64,000 nucleotides of DNA from Kaistia soli DSM 19436 (GTDB taxonomy: Bacteria > Pseudomonadota > Alphaproteobacteria > Rhizobiales > Kaistiaceae): contig NZ_FQUP01000002.1 of the NCBI RefSeq assembly GCF_900129325.1, forward strand, positions 140,668 through 204,667. Direction: 5' to 3'. The position numbers and the translations under genes were made by a program. This document shows positions 44,770 to 57,150 of the stretch, piece by piece. The notes under the pieces are model-generated. The model had not been told where the DNA came from. It did not search any database and worked only from the letters and a program-made list of their open reading frames with translations. Within the stretch, counting starts at the first letter, position 1. Each line of letters starts with the position of its first letter.

Positions 44770-45174
44770 ATGGCCGATCCGTTCCCGTTCGAACTCGTCT
44801 CGCCCGAGCGCCTGCTCCTCTCGGAGCCGGCTCTCTCGGTCGTCGTGCCGGGATCGGAGGGCGAGTTCGAGGTTCTGAAGAACCACGCGCCCTTCATGGC
44901 GACCATCAAGCCCGGCGTTGTCGTCGTGACGCTGGCGTCCGGCCAGGCCCAGCGCTTCTTCGTGCGCGGTGGCTTTGCCGATGTGAATGCGAATGGCCTG
45001 ACGATCCTCGCCGAGCAGGCGATCCCGGTCGAAAGCCTCAATGCCGAGGACATTGCGAGCCAGATTCGCGATGCCGAGGAAGATGTGACCGACGCGCGCG
45101 ACGACGCCTCCAAGACGGCTGCCGCGACGCGGCTGGCTCAGTTGAAGGATGTCCAGGCGGTGCTCGGTCACTGA
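44770..45174 (+). CDS. atpC: F1F0 ATP synthase subunit epsilon
   Basis: 134 residues: the N-terminal beta sandwich (PFPFELVSPERLLLSEPA ... VVPGSEGEFEVL) and a C-terminal helical hairpin. Central-stalk subunit and intrinsic inhibitor. Last gene of the operon, followed by a strong terminator. Confidence 0.97.
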   Translation: MADPFPFELVSPERLLLSEPALSVVVPGSEGEFEVLKNHAPFMATIKPGVVVVTLASGQAQRFFVRGGFADVNANGLTILAEQAIPVESLNAEDIASQIRDAEEDVTDARDDASKTAAATRLAQLKDVQAVLGH

Positions 45175-45194
45175 CCGCGCTCAACGCTCCATGC

Positions 45195-45226
45195 AAAAAG
45201 GCGCCGGATCACCGGCGCCTTTTTTT
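45195..45226 (+). terminator. Rho-independent terminator of the atp operon
   Basis: AAAAAGGCGCCGG / CCGGCGCCTTTTT with loop ATCA, ending in a T7 run, 20 bases after the atpC stop. Confidence 0.93.
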
Positions 45227-45250
45227 GTTACCGCGAAGTCTGACCTCTGC

Positions 45251-45769
45251 TCACGCGGCCAGATGGCTGAACGCCGCCACGACCTGGTCATAGACCTTGC
45301 GCTTGAATGGAACGATCAGGCCGGGCAACGCCTCGAGCCTTTCCCAGCGCCAGGAAATGAATTCCGCCTCGTATTTGCCGCCTCCCGGCGCCAGCACGTC
45401 GATCTCGCTCTCCTCGCCCTCAAAGCGGAACGCGAACCACTTCTGCCGCTGGCCGCGATATTTGCCCTTGAGCGCGATGCCGACGAGATCGGCCGGAAGG
45501 TCGTAGTCGAACCATCCTTCCGCCTCGGCCAGCAGGGAAACCGACTTGATGTTCGTCTCCTCATAGAGCTCGCGATAGGCGGCCGGCAGCGGCGCCTCGC
45601 CCTCGTCGATGCCGCCCTGCGGCAGCTGCCAGACAGGATCCCCGGCCACGAGCTCGGCATTCGGCGAGCGTTCGCCAATGAAGACGTGTCCTGCTTTGTT
45701 GAACACGACGGCGCCTACGCACGGCCGATAGGGCAGTGTCGCGGGATCGACCGGCTTCTTTTTCGGCAT
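45251..45769 (-). CDS. rppH: RNA pyrophosphohydrolase (Nudix)
   Basis: 172 residues from ATG 45769, preceded by GGAGACG. The Nudix box begins GGIDEGE and continues to [10 protein letters not shown] replaces the box's last Gly, as is usual in RppH of this class. [11 protein letters not shown] and QKWFAFRF motifs are also typical. It removes pyrophosphate from 5'-triphosphate mRNA and starts decay. Last gene of the long leftward run; converges on the atp terminator. Confidence 0.95.
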   Translation of the reverse strand: MPKKKPVDPATLPYRPCVGAVVFNKAGHVFIGERSPNAELVAGDPVWQLPQGGIDEGEAPLPAAYRELYEETNIKSVSLLAEAEGWFDYDLPADLVGIALKGKYRGQRQKWFAFRFEGEESEIDVLAPGGGKYEAEFISWRWERLEALPGLIVPFKRKVYDQVVAAFSHLAA

Positions 45770-45836
45770 AGGACGTCTCCGGATGCGAGAGGGTGCGGCA
45801 GCGGCCATGACCGGCGCCGAGACTATGAAAGGCGGA

Positions 45837-46112
45837 TCAGGGGTCGCGGATGATGATCTGGCCGTTCGGGTCATCCGGCTCGGCCGGCGGCTCGGGCTGA
45901 GGCGGCGCGGCGGCGACCGGTGGCGGCAGCGGCGGCACATCGACGGTGACATGCGGCTGGCCGCCGTAAGGATCACCCTTCAACACCGCCCATGCCGCAA
46001 ACGCTGCGACGATGAGGAGCGTCGGACCAGCGAGAAACGGCCAGATCGGCAACGGGCGGCGCCGCGCGGCCGGGCGGTCGAGACCGAGGGGGGCGCTATA
46101 GTCGTCGGGCAC
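45837..46112 (-). pseudogene. Remnant of divergent polysaccharide deacetylase: N-terminal anchor only
   Basis: 91 codons from a GTG at 46112. The sequence DDYSAPLGLDRP, a basic RRRPLP stretch, one membrane helix (PFLAGPTLLIVAAFAAWAVL), GDPYGGQP and a Pro-rich linker ending GQIIIRDP match, as I recall them, the N-terminal anchor of the roughly 400-residue divergent polysaccharide deacetylases (DUF610/YibQ type) that sit between ctpA and rppH in Hyphomicrobiales. Here a stop follows IIIRDP directly and the next 67 bases to rppH show no deacetylase sequence. It may be a deletion remnant or a shortened but still translated membrane peptide. Confidence 0.55.
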
Positions 46113-46173
46113 GTCCGCTCGCTGTCGTCGGGCGTTGAAAGGAAAACGGCGCCCTCGGGGCGCCGTCATGGAC

Positions 46174-47508
46174 CTAGTTCGGCACGGCCGCCTTGGGGTT
46201 CGGCGGGAAGGCGCTGTTGGCCTGCTTGCCATCCAGAAGGCCGATCGCCTGCTGGAGCTGCTTGTCGTCCTTGGCATCCGGCGGCACATAGGCCTGCGAG
46301 CCCGTGCCCTCGTCGCCGCCCGCCTCGTTGGCGAGATGGCCCTTGAGCGATGCCTCGCCCTTGGTGTCGGTGACCTGGTCCTTCAGTTCCGGCGGCAGGT
46401 CCTGCACGACCTGGATGTCCGGGTCGATGCCCTTGGCCTGGATCGAGCGGCCCGCCGGCGTGTAGTAACGCGCTGTGGTGAGGCGGATCGCGCCGTTGGA
46501 GCCGAGCGGAATGATCGTCTGCACCGAACCCTTGCCGAAGGAACGCGTGCCGAGAATGGTGGCGCGCTTCTGGTCCTGCAATGCGCCGGCGACGATCTCC
46601 GAGGCCGAGGCCGAGCCGCCATTGATCAGCACGATCACCGGCTTGCCATCAGTCAGGTCGCCGTCGCGGGCGTCATAACGGGCGTTCTGGTCGGAATGCC
46701 GGCCGCGCGTCGCGACGATCTCGCCCTGGTTCAGGAAGGCATCCCCAACCGCAACCGCCTGATCGAGCAGGCCGCCCGGATTGTTGCGAAGATCGAGGAT
46801 ATAGCCCTTGAGCTTGTCCTTGCCGATGTCCTTGTTGAGCTTGTCGACGGCACTCTTGAGCCCGTCGAAGGTCTGCTCGTTGAACGAGGAGATGCGGATA
46901 TAGCCGATGTCACCCTCGGCCCGCGACTTGACCGACTGGATGCGGATCACGTCACGCACGACCTTGACGTCGAATGGCTTGGCCGTGCCCTTGCGAGCAA
47001 TCTGCAGCGTGATCGGCGTATTGACCGCGCCGCGCATCTTCTCGACCGCCTGGTTCAAGTTCATGTTCTGAACCGAATCGCCGTCAATGGCGATGATCAG
47101 GTCGCCAGCCTGGATGCCGGCCTTGGCCGCTGGCGTATCGTCGATCGGCGACACGACCTTGACGACGCCGTCCTCCATCGTGACCTCGATCCCGAGCCCG
47201 CCGAACTCGCCGCGGGTCTGGACCTGCATGTCCTTGAAGTCTTTTGGATTCATATAGCTCGAATGCGGGTCGAGCGAGGTCAGCATGCCGTTGACGGCCG
47301 CCTCGATCAACGCGCTGTCATCCGGCTTCTCGACATAGTCGGCGCGGATGCGCTCGAACACGTCACCGAACAGATTAAGCTGCCGATAGGTGTCCGAGAC
47401 AGCGGCGTGGGCCGCGCTCGGCACAAGACCGGGCACCTGAGCTACCGTGATAGCCGCCGTGGCGCCGATGATCGTACCGGCCAGGAGAAGCGAAGCATTC
47501 CGAATCAT
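46174..47508 (-). CDS. ctpA: S41 family C-terminal processing peptidase
   Basis: 444 residues from ATG 47508, which overlaps the EnvC-like stop (ATGA). Signal peptide or anchor (MIRNASLLLAGTIIGATAA), PDZ domain (about 90-170, GGLGIEVTMEDGVVKVVSPI), then the protease core with catalytic Ser in GGSASASEIVAGAL and Lys in RSFGKGSVQT. Periplasmic protease that often targets peptidoglycan hydrolases; coupling to an EnvC-type activator supports that. Long Ala/Pro-poor polar tail follows residue 370. Confidence 0.95.
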   Translation of the reverse strand: MIRNASLLLAGTIIGATAAITVAQVPGLVPSAAHAAVSDTYRQLNLFGDVFERIRADYVEKPDDSALIEAAVNGMLTSLDPHSSYMNPKDFKDMQVQTRGEFGGLGIEVTMEDGVVKVVSPIDDTPAAKAGIQAGDLIIAIDGDSVQNMNLNQAVEKMRGAVNTPITLQIARKGTAKPFDVKVVRDVIRIQSVKSRAEGDIGYIRISSFNEQTFDGLKSAVDKLNKDIGKDKLKGYILDLRNNPGGLLDQAVAVGDAFLNQGEIVATRGRHSDQNARYDARDGDLTDGKPVIVLINGGSASASEIVAGALQDQKRATILGTRSFGKGSVQTIIPLGSNGAIRLTTARYYTPAGRSIQAKGIDPDIQVVQDLPPELKDQVTDTKGEASLKGHLANEAGGDEGTGSQAYVPPDAKDDKQLQQAIGLLDGKQANSAFPPNPKAAVPN

Positions 47509-48950
47509 CCGCCAACCTTTTCGTCGCTGGATCGCGCCCACCATGGGGCCGGGTCGATCGAGGTACCGTCTTTTCTGAATTCGACATAGAGCAGGGGCTG
47601 CTGCGCGCCAATACTTTCAGCGCTCACGCTCGCAAGCTGGCGGGTTCCCATTACGCCGACCGGCTCGCCCGCAAGAACGAATTGCCCGAGTTCGACGTTG
47701 ATGCGCTCCATGCCTGCCAAGAGCACATGATACCCGCCCCCGGCATTGATGATCAAGAGTTGCCCATAGGAGCGGAAGGGACCTGCATAGACCACCCAGC
47801 CATCGCTGGGCGAAGAAACGCCGGCGCCGGCGCGTGTGGCGATCGAGACGCCAGCCGTCGTACCGCCAAGCCCGTCGGCATCGCCGAAGCTCTTTACCTC
47901 GACGCCGTTCACCGGGCGCGGCAGCAGGCCCTTGGTGTCGGCAAAGGCGACGGCGGGCTCGATGCGATTGGCGGCGCCGAGATTGTCCGGCTGGCGCGTC
48001 GCCTCTCCGGACTCGATCGCCGCCTGATTCCTGGCCTCGGCCGCCTTGGCGGTCGCAGCGGCATCGGCCGAGGCGGTCACCTGCTTTTCAAGCGAATCGA
48101 TGAGATCCTGCAAGCTGCTTGCCTGCGCGGCGAGTTGTTCGGAACGCGTCTGTTCGGTGGCGAGCGCCACCTCGGAGGCCGTGCGCGCCTTCTTCTTTTC
48201 CGCGACCAGCAGCTGGATGCGCGTCTGCTCTTCAGCGAGGGCCGTCGCGTCAGCGCGCACCCTGTCGCGCTCGCGCGCCTTTTCGTCCTTGAGCGCCAGG
48301 AGATGCTGAAGATCCGCGGTGAGCCCGTCGGCCTCGGTGCGCAACTCCGGGACGACGGCGCCGAGCAGCATCGCACTACGCACGGCGGCGAGCGCATCCT
48401 CGGGTCGGACGACGATCGCCGGCGGCGGTTTGCGGCCCATGCGCTGTAGAGCGGCCAGCACATTCGCCAGCACCCCACGTCGGGTGGAGAGCGACGCACG
48501 GACGGTCTTTTCCTCGTCGAGGAGGCTGCTCATTCGCGTTTCTGCTTCGCCGAGCTGGCGCTCGAGCTGCTTCGCCCGTTCGCCCGTTTCGACCATGCTT
48601 TGCGTCAGCGACGCGCTGTCCTTGTCGAGCTTGTCGATTTCCGCCTTCAGCTCGTCCTGCCGCGCCCGCGTCACCTCGATGTCATGGGTGATGGCGTCAA
48701 GCTCGGCGCGTCGTTGCGCCCGTGCCGCCTCGGCAGGATCGGCCGGCGCTTCCGAAGCGGACGGCTGAGTCCCCGGAGCCTGCGCCTCGGATCGCCCCGG
48801 CCAAAGCGAAACACTCGCTGCGGCGAAGGCGACGAGAGCAAGGCTGAGCGAAAGCGGCAATGGTCGGATCAAGGAACGGCCCGGATGGCGGCATTGGCTC
48901 GTCCGGACGAAGCGAGGCGGTCTTCGCCGCCGGAAGTGCACGAACGCCAT
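47505..48950 (-). CDS. Murein hydrolase activator EnvC family protein
   Basis: 481 residues: an N-terminal signal/anchor (LPLSLSLALVAFAAASVSLW), two long coiled coils (about 70-190 and 225-310), and a C-terminal LytM/M23-like domain (about 350-475) with SYGQLLIINAGGGYHVLLAGM. The zinc ligands of active M23 peptidases are not all visible (no HxxxD at the usual place; SYGQ replaces it), as expected for EnvC, which activates amidases instead of cutting. Acts at division septa. Overlaps ctpA by four bases. Confidence 0.92.
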   Translation of the reverse strand: MAFVHFRRRRPPRFVRTSQCRHPGRSLIRPLPLSLSLALVAFAAASVSLWPGRSEAQAPGTQPSASEAPADPAEAARAQRRAELDAITHDIEVTRARQDELKAEIDKLDKDSASLTQSMVETGERAKQLERQLGEAETRMSSLLDEEKTVRASLSTRRGVLANVLAALQRMGRKPPPAIVVRPEDALAAVRSAMLLGAVVPELRTEADGLTADLQHLLALKDEKARERDRVRADATALAEEQTRIQLLVAEKKKARTASEVALATEQTRSEQLAAQASSLQDLIDSLEKQVTASADAAATAKAAEARNQAAIESGEATRQPDNLGAANRIEPAVAFADTKGLLPRPVNGVEVKSFGDADGLGGTTAGVSIATRAGAGVSSPSDGWVVYAGPFRSYGQLLIINAGGGYHVLLAGMERINVELGQFVLAGEPVGVMGTRQLASVSAESIGAQQPLLYVEFRKDGTSIDPAPWWARSSDEKVGG

Positions 48951-48983
48951 GCTGAGCGCAAATTGCGGCCGAAGCTGGACGCG

Positions 48984-49463
48984 TTACACGCGATGATAGG
49001 GATGACCTGAGAGGATCGTCGTTGCGCGATAGATCTGCTCGGCGAGCAGGAGCCGCACGATCTGGTGTGGCCATGTCATCGCCCCGAAGGCAAGCCGCTG
49101 GTCCGCCCGCCGCCGCAATGCCTCGCCATGGCCGTCGGCACCGCCGATCGCGAAGACGATGTCCCTGACGCCGCTGTCGCGCAGACTGCCGATCCGCTGT
49201 GCAAAGCCGTCGCTGGAGACCGTATCGCCGCGCTCGTCGAGGGCGACCAGCCGCGCGCCTTCCGGCAGCGCACCGATCAGCGCGGTGGCCTCCTGCGCCA
49301 TCCGCTCGTCAGCGCGCCCCGCCCGACTCTCTGGAAACTCCCGGACGGCGAAGGTCAGCCCCAGTCCACGCCCGGTCTGGCCGGCGCGCTCGAGATAGCG
49401 CTCAACAAGCAAGCGCTCGGGACCGGCCTTCAGCCGGCCCACAGCGACAATGGTGATCTGCAT
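48984..49463 (-). CDS. rlmH: 23S rRNA (pseudouridine-1915-N3)-methyltransferase RlmH
   Basis: 159 residues of the SPOUT fold. IVAVGRLKAGPERLLVERYLERA opens it, and IGGADGHGEALRRRAD plus the C-terminal LLLAEQIYRATTILSGHPYHR tail (conserved YHR) form the knot and cofactor site. Methylates helix 69 of the 50S subunit using S-adenosylmethionine. rsfS ends 15 bases upstream. Confidence 0.97.
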   Translation of the reverse strand: MQITIVAVGRLKAGPERLLVERYLERAGQTGRGLGLTFAVREFPESRAGRADERMAQEATALIGALPEGARLVALDERGDTVSSDGFAQRIGSLRDSGVRDIVFAIGGADGHGEALRRRADQRLAFGAMTWPHQIVRLLLAEQIYRATTILSGHPYHRV

Positions 49464-49478
49464 CGCAGCTCCGGAGAA

Positions 49479-50018
49479 CTACTCCTCCGGCGCTTCGGCG
49501 ACGGGACGGATCCCGCTCCCCTTCGGCGCGTCGGGCGACCACATCTTCTCGAGATTGTAGAAGCTACGCACCTCGGGCCTGAAGACGTGAACGATGACAT
49601 CGCCCGCATCGATCAGCACCCAGTCGCAATGCGGCATGCCCTCGACGCTGCCGACCCGACCGCCGGCTTCCGTGATATCACGATCGAGATGGTCCGCGAT
49701 CGCGCCGACATGACGCTGCGAACGCCCTGTGGCGATGACCATGTAGTCCGCCAGAGCCGATTTGCCCGCAATGTCGATCGAGACGATTTCCTCGGCCTTC
49801 GAATCATCGAGGCTTTCGAGGATGGTTCTGAGAACGTCGTCCGCCGCAATCTGCCGGCGAACCGCCGTCTTATGAGGCAGGCGATCATTCGCAGCCTCGG
49901 TTTGGATTGCCGTCGTCAGTGGTTGATCCTTTCGCCAAAAGGCGCGCTTGATCCGGAAATGGATCTGATCATTCTCTCTCCCTGCGGCACGATGTCCGCA
50001 TGATGAGAAGATAGGCAC
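49479..50018 (-). CDS. rsfS: Ribosome silencing factor RsfS
   Basis: The conserved part begins near LRTILESLDDSKAEEIVSIDIAGK and has SALADYMVIATGRSQRH, HCDWVLIDAGDVIVHVF and FYNLEKMW, all typical. RsfS binds L14 and blocks subunit joining in starvation. Start uncertain: the furthest legal start is GTG at 50018 (179 residues, long and weakly supported); an in-frame CTG at 49919 has AAAGGA seven bases upstream and would give 146 residues, closer to family length. nadD ends 15 bases upstream of 50018. Confidence 0.9.
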   Translation of the reverse strand: MPIFSSCGHRAAGRENDQIHFRIKRAFWRKDQPLTTAIQTEAANDRLPHKTAVRRQIAADDVLRTILESLDDSKAEEIVSIDIAGKSALADYMVIATGRSQRHVGAIADHLDRDITEAGGRVGSVEGMPHCDWVLIDAGDVIVHVFRPEVRSFYNLEKMWSPDAPKGSGIRPVAEAPEE

Positions 50019-50033
50019 GAGCGGGTGAAGCTT

Positions 50034-50681
50034 TCAAGACCGCGCCGATTCCTTAATCGATCCTGCCCGCAACGCCGTCGAAGACATCGCGACACGCGGC
50101 CCATGCAGGAAAACCCAGGCCGGCGTCGCATGTCCCGGCAGGAGGGCGGCATCCGACTCGTCGAGCCTGAACCGGGCCAGTGCTTGCGCGGCGGGCGAGG
50201 CCATCGCGCGGAACGTGCTCGCCGGCCGGTCATAGACGGCGATCGGCATCGTCTGGGCGATCTGCCGCCAGTGGCGCCAGCGGTGAAACTGGCAAAGATT
50301 GTCGGCGCCCATAAGCCACACAAGCTTCACGCCGGCAAGCCGCCGCGCGAGAATCGCCAGCGTATCGGCCGTATAGCGGGTCTTCATCGACGCTTCGACG
50401 GCCGTGACCACGATCCGCGGGTCATTGGCCATGGCCTCGGCTGCCGCCAGCCGGCGGGCCAGCGCGCCTGGCGCATGATCCTTGAGCGGATTGCCGGGCG
50501 TCACCAGCCACCAGACCGCGTCAAGGCGCAGCCGACGGATCGCCATGAGGCTGAGGGTCAGGTGCCCCGCATGCGGCGGATCGAACGACCCGCCGAAAAG
50601 GCCGATACGCTGCCCGGGCAGCGCGAGCGGCAAACGGAGCGCCGATCCGGGCGCCGGATCGGCGGCATCGTCGGTCGTCAC
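50034..50681 (-). CDS. nadD: Nicotinate-nucleotide adenylyltransferase
   Basis: 215 residues. [19 protein letters not shown] is the nucleotidyltransferase HxGH motif and the late SSTALRAG corresponds to the ISSTxIR motif. Makes deamido-NAD from nicotinate mononucleotide and ATP. Overlaps proA by four bases. Confidence 0.96.
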   Translation of the reverse strand: MTTDDAADPAPGSALRLPLALPGQRIGLFGGSFDPPHAGHLTLSLMAIRRLRLDAVWWLVTPGNPLKDHAPGALARRLAAAEAMANDPRIVVTAVEASMKTRYTADTLAILARRLAGVKLVWLMGADNLCQFHRWRHWRQIAQTMPIAVYDRPASTFRAMASPAAQALARFRLDESDAALLPGHATPAWVFLHGPRVAMSSTALRAGSIKESARS

Positions 50682-51973
50682 GGCCGCGTCTGTCCGCTGC
50701 CATGGACGCGATAGTTGAACGAGGTCAGCTGTTGGGTGCCGACCGGCCCCCGGGCATGCATCCGCCCCGTGGCGATGCCGATCTCGCCCCCGAAGCCGAA
50801 TTCGCCGCCATCGGCGAACTGCGTCGAAGCATTGTGCATCACGATCGCCGAATCGACTTCCGCCAGGAACTTTGCTGCCGCCGCTTCATCCGCCGTCAGG
50901 ATCGCGTCGGTATGATGCGAGCCATAGTGTTCGATATGGTCGATCGCGGCGTCGATATCGTCAACGATACGAACTGAAATGACGGAATCGAGATACTCCG
51001 TCGACCAGTCGGCCTCGGTTGCGGGGCTCGCTTCGCTGACGAGCGCCCGCGTCTCGGCGTCGCCGCGAATGCTGCATCCAGCCTCGATCAGCGCGCGCAC
51101 GATCGGCACCAGATGCGTCGCGGCGGCGGCGCGATCGAAGAGTAGCGTCTCGGCCGCGCCGCAGACACCGGTGCGCCGCATTTTCGCGTTGACGATCAGC
51201 GGAATCGCCATCGCAAGATCGGCCTCGGCATGGATATAGATATGCACGATGCCTTCGAGATGGGCGAAGACAGGCACCCGCGCTTCGCTCTGCACGCGCG
51301 CGACGAGACTCTTGCCGCCGCGCGGGACGATGACGTCGATGGCACCGCCAAGACCGCCAAGCATCGCGCCGACGGCGGCGCGATCGGCCGTTGGCACCAT
51401 CTGGATGGCATCGGCCGGCAGGCCCGCGGCTTCGAGGCCACGCACCAAGGCTGCATGGATCGCATGCGAGGAGCGGAAGGAATCCGAGCCACCGCGCAGG
51501 ATGACCGCATTTCCTGCCTTGAGACAGAGCGCGCCGGCATCGGCGGTGACATTCGGCCGGCTCTCATAGATGACGCCGATGACGCCGAGCGGCGTGCTGA
51601 CGCGCTCCATCTTCAATCCGTTCGGCCGCTCCCAGGCGTCGAGGACGATGCCGACGGGATCGGGCAGTCCTGCGACTTCCTCGACCCCCGCGGCCATAGC
51701 CTCGATCCGCTGCGGATTGAGCGTCAGCCGATCGATGAAGGATGCGAGCGCACCCTCCTTCGAGACCGCGGCGACATCGAGCGCATTGGCGGCGAGAATC
51801 GCCGGCGCATCCGCACGGAGAGCGGCGGCCATAGCATTGAGGGCCGCATTCTTGACCCCGGCCGGCGCCAGCGCGAGGCGCCGCGCCGCGGCGCGCGCCC
51901 GGCGGCCGATCGCGTCCATCGTCGCAGCGACGTCATCGATGGAGTCGGTCCTTTCGAGGGCCGTAAGGCTCAT
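50678..51973 (-). CDS. proA: Gamma-glutamyl phosphate reductase
   Basis: 431 residues. NADPH-dependent reduction of gamma-glutamyl phosphate to glutamate semialdehyde in proline synthesis. Motifs: [27 protein letters not shown], catalytic Cys in [14 protein letters not shown], and [20 protein letters not shown]. Follows proB by 11 bases. Confidence 0.97.
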   Translation of the reverse strand: MSLTALERTDSIDDVAATMDAIGRRARAAARRLALAPAGVKNAALNAMAAALRADAPAILAANALDVAAVSKEGALASFIDRLTLNPQRIEAMAAGVEEVAGLPDPVGIVLDAWERPNGLKMERVSTPLGVIGVIYESRPNVTADAGALCLKAGNAVILRGGSDSFRSSHAIHAALVRGLEAAGLPADAIQMVPTADRAAVGAMLGGLGGAIDVIVPRGGKSLVARVQSEARVPVFAHLEGIVHIYIHAEADLAMAIPLIVNAKMRRTGVCGAAETLLFDRAAAATHLVPIVRALIEAGCSIRGDAETRALVSEASPATEADWSTEYLDSVISVRIVDDIDAAIDHIEHYGSHHTDAILTADEAAAAKFLAEVDSAIVMHNASTQFADGGEFGFGGEIGIATGRMHARGPVGTQQLTSFNYRVHGSGQTRP

Positions 51974-51984
51974 GTCATCCGCTC

Positions 51985-54725
<2,741 letters not shown>

Positions 54726-54751
<26 letters not shown>

Positions 54752-55451
54752 CGTCTCGCGCCTTGCGGCCCTCGCGTACGAGCCTAGCATGACCCTGCCC
54801 GGTCCCGACATCGGCCCGCTCGCCGGCGCCGCCCGCCTCCCGCGTTGCGGCCCGCTCGCTGCCCCAGGACTTGAGGCTCGCCCAGACCCGCTGCTCGAGC
54901 ACGAAGCGCTCGACCGGAACCGTGCCGCGTGTCGCAAGCGACCGGACCAGCCCCGTATCGCGGAACTGGAAGCCGCACTTCTCCGCGACGCGACGCGCCG
55001 ACCCGCTCGTCACCCGGATGGCGCACCACAGGCGTTCGGCCCCGCCCTCCTCGAAGGCGTGATCGACGACCGCATGGGCGATCTCGGTTCCGAAGCCCCG
55101 ACCCCAGAAGGGTTCGGCGACCCAGAACGACAGTTCGAACCCGCCCGGCCAGGTGTCGCTCGGGCGATGAAAGCCGGCACCGACCAACTCACCCGAAGCG
55201 ACGGAAAGGGCAACCAGCGTCGTGCCGGGCGCCTTGCTCGGGACGCGGGCGCGCTCGATCCAGCCTTCCGCGTCGGCGCGCTCATAGGGGTAGGGCACGT
55301 CGAACAGGCTCATCGCGACGCGCGGATTGCCCACGGCAATTGCCAGCGCCGCGGCGTCGCCAGGCTTCGGGGCCCGAAGGCGCAGCCGCCGCGTGAAATA
55401 GCCCCGTGCCTCGTCGTCGCTCGTCTCGTCTTCGCGTGTCGCCTCGGGCAT
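54726..55451 (-). CDS. GNAT family N-acetyltransferase (first of a tandem pair)
   Basis: 241 residues from ATG 55451, with GGGAGG five bases upstream. RimJ-like core: TRRLRLRAPKPGDAAALA, FWVAEPFWGRGFGTEIAHAVVDHAF and SARRVAEKCGFQFRDTG. The C-terminal 50 residues (after QRVWASLKSWG) are Gly/Ala/Arg-rich and outside the domain. It overlaps the next GNAT by 26 bases. A terminator (55475-55503) lies just upstream, so a fresh promoter is needed or read-through occurs. Confidence 0.88.
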
Positions 55452-55474
55452 CGCTGCCTCCCGTCGGGCCAATG

Positions 55475-55503
55475 AAAAAGGGGAGATGGTGTCCCATCTC
55501 CCC
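55475..55503 (-). terminator. Rho-independent terminator after rplU-rpmA
   Basis: On the minus strand GGGGAGATGG / CCATCTCCCC with a four-base loop, then TTTTT. It is 66 bases after the rpmA stop and about 24 bases before the first GNAT start codon. Confidence 0.85.
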
Positions 55504-55568
55504 TCGTCACTGACCGTCACGGTCCACCGGGTCGATGCGACACCGGCGTTCCATGGGAAGGGCCGGTT

Positions 55569-55841
55569 TTATTCTGCAGCCTCCACCGCCGTCGGGGCGA
55601 CGGACACGTAGATGCGGCCATTGGCTTTACGGCGGAACGCGACATTCCCATCCGTCACGGCGAAGATCGTGTGATCCTTGCCGAGGCCAACGCCAGTGCC
55701 TGGGTGCCACTGCGTGCCGCGCTGACGAATGATGATGTTGCCCGAAATGACGGACTCGCCACCGAACTTCTTCACGCCGAGACGGCGGCCGGCCGAGTCA
55801 CGGCCGTTGCGCGAGGAACCGCCTGCCTTCTTGTGTGCCAT
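55569..55841 (-). CDS. rpmA: 50S ribosomal protein L27
   Basis: 90 residues from ATG 55841. Begins [20 protein letters not shown] and carries [20 protein letters not shown]; no extra N-terminal cleavage motif. Its flexible N-terminus reaches the peptidyl-transferase centre. Follows rplU by 108 bases. Confidence 0.98.
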   Translation of the reverse strand: MAHKKAGGSSRNGRDSAGRRLGVKKFGGESVISGNIIIRQRGTQWHPGTGVGLGKDHTIFAVTDGNVAFRRKANGRIYVSVAPTAVEAAE

Positions 55842-55949
55842 GATCGAACTCCAATCTGACTGGTGCATCGCTTGCGCGATGCGCGGCTCACGGGTGCCCT
55901 AACGGGCCGGAGCCATGAAAATCCTGGGCTTGCCTTCGAAGCTCTCGCT

Positions 55950-56264
55950 TCAGGCCATCTTGATCCCGGTGATCTTGACGACCGTGAGGCTCTGCCGATG
56001 GCCGCGGCTGCGCTTCGAATTCTGGCGCCGACGCTTCTTGAACACAAGAATCTTGCGCGTGCGGATCTGGTCGACGATCTCGGCCGAAACGCTGGCGCCA
56101 GCGACGGTCGGCGCACCAATGGTGGTGCCGTCCTCGCCGCCGACGAGAAGCACCTCGTCGAAGGAAACCGTATCGCCGGCTTCGCCGGTCAGAAGCTCGA
56201 CTTCGAGCTGGTCGTTGGCGGCAACGCGATACTGCTTGCCGCCGGTTTTGATGACTGCGAACAT
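55950..56264 (-). CDS. rplU: 50S ribosomal protein L21
   Basis: 104 residues: [20 protein letters not shown] at the start and the basic [17 protein letters not shown] stretch that binds 23S rRNA. First gene of rplU-rpmA, driven by the promoter at 56368-56395. Confidence 0.98.
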   Translation of the reverse strand: MFAVIKTGGKQYRVAANDQLEVELLTGEAGDTVSFDEVLLVGGEDGTTIGAPTVAGASVSAEIVDQIRTRKILVFKKRRRQNSKRSRGHRQSLTVVKITGIKMA

Positions 56265-56367
56265 TGTTCTTTCCAGTTGTTCAGCCGCGCCTCGAAGGGC
56301 GAGCTTCTTCAGTCAGGTTCATTGGGTAATAACGGCGCCGTCTTTCGACACGCCGAGATCGGTCGCT

Positions 56368-56395
56368 GTTATACGGCGGGAGGCCTATCTGTCAA
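56368..56395 (-). promoter_or_regulatory. Strong sigma-70 promoter for rplU-rpmA
   Basis: Minus strand: TTGACA (56395-56390), 16-base spacer, TATAAC (56373-56368). Nearly consensus. It implies a leader of about 95 bases before rplU, long enough for autogenous control, though no known leader motif was recognised. Confidence 0.7.
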
Positions 56396-56445
56396 CCCAG
56401 AAACGGCCGGAACCCCGCGGTTTTCTGCGGATGGCGACGAGATGC

Positions 56446-57150
56446 TCAGCGATCGAGCAGGTCTGGACGACGCTCGCGGGTGATCCGTTCAGCCTCAGTG
56501 CGGCGCCAGCGGGCGATCGCCGCGTGGTCTCCGGAAAGCAGCGTCGGCGGGATGCTCCGCCCCTCCCATTCGCGCGGCCGCGTGTAATGCGGGTATTCGA
56601 GCAGGCCACCCTCGAAGCTCTCTTCAGAGCCCGAATCAGCCGCGCCCATCACGCCCGGCAACAGGCGGACAACGGCATCGAGCAGCACCATCGCGCCGAG
56701 CTCGCCGCCTGAGAGCACATAATCGCCGATCGAGATCTCCTCGAGGCCTCGCGCCTTGATCACCCGTTCATCGACGCCCTCGAAACGGCCGCAGAGGATC
56801 AAGGCGCCCGGCCCTTCGACAAGATCGCGCACGCGCCGCTGGTCGAGCGGCCGGCCGCGCGGGCTCATCAGGATGCGAGGCCGCGTGTCCCCTGCCGGAG
56901 AGGCAGCATCGATCGCGCGCGCCACGACGTCGGCCCGCATGACCATGCCGGGGCCACCGCCAGCCGGCGTGTCGTCGACATTGCGATGCCTGCCCGTCGC
57001 ATGGGCACGGATGTCGAGCGCCTCCAGCGACCAGAGACCTTCAGCGAGCGCCCGCCCCGACAGCGAAAGGCCCAGCGGTCCGGGAAACATCTCGGGATAA
57101 AGCGTCAGCACGCTCGCCGCGAAGGGCGAACGGGGCGCCGGCGCGCTCAC
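56446..57150 (-). CDS. trmD: tRNA (guanine-37-N1)-methyltransferase
   Basis: 234 residues, GTG start overlapping rimM by four bases. SPOUT fold with [30 protein letters not shown]-type [26 protein letters not shown] and [15 protein letters not shown] (trefoil knot). Methylates G37 and prevents +1 frameshifts. rplS, the usual next gene, is absent; the rplU promoter region follows. Confidence 0.97.
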   Translation of the reverse strand: MSAPAPRSPFAASVLTLYPEMFPGPLGLSLSGRALAEGLWSLEALDIRAHATGRHRNVDDTPAGGGPGMVMRADVVARAIDAASPAGDTRPRILMSPRGRPLDQRRVRDLVEGPGALILCGRFEGVDERVIKARGLEEISIGDYVLSGGELGAMVLLDAVVRLLPGVMGAADSGSEESFEGGLLEYPHYTRPREWEGRSIPPTLLSGDHAAIARWRRTEAERITRERRPDLLDR

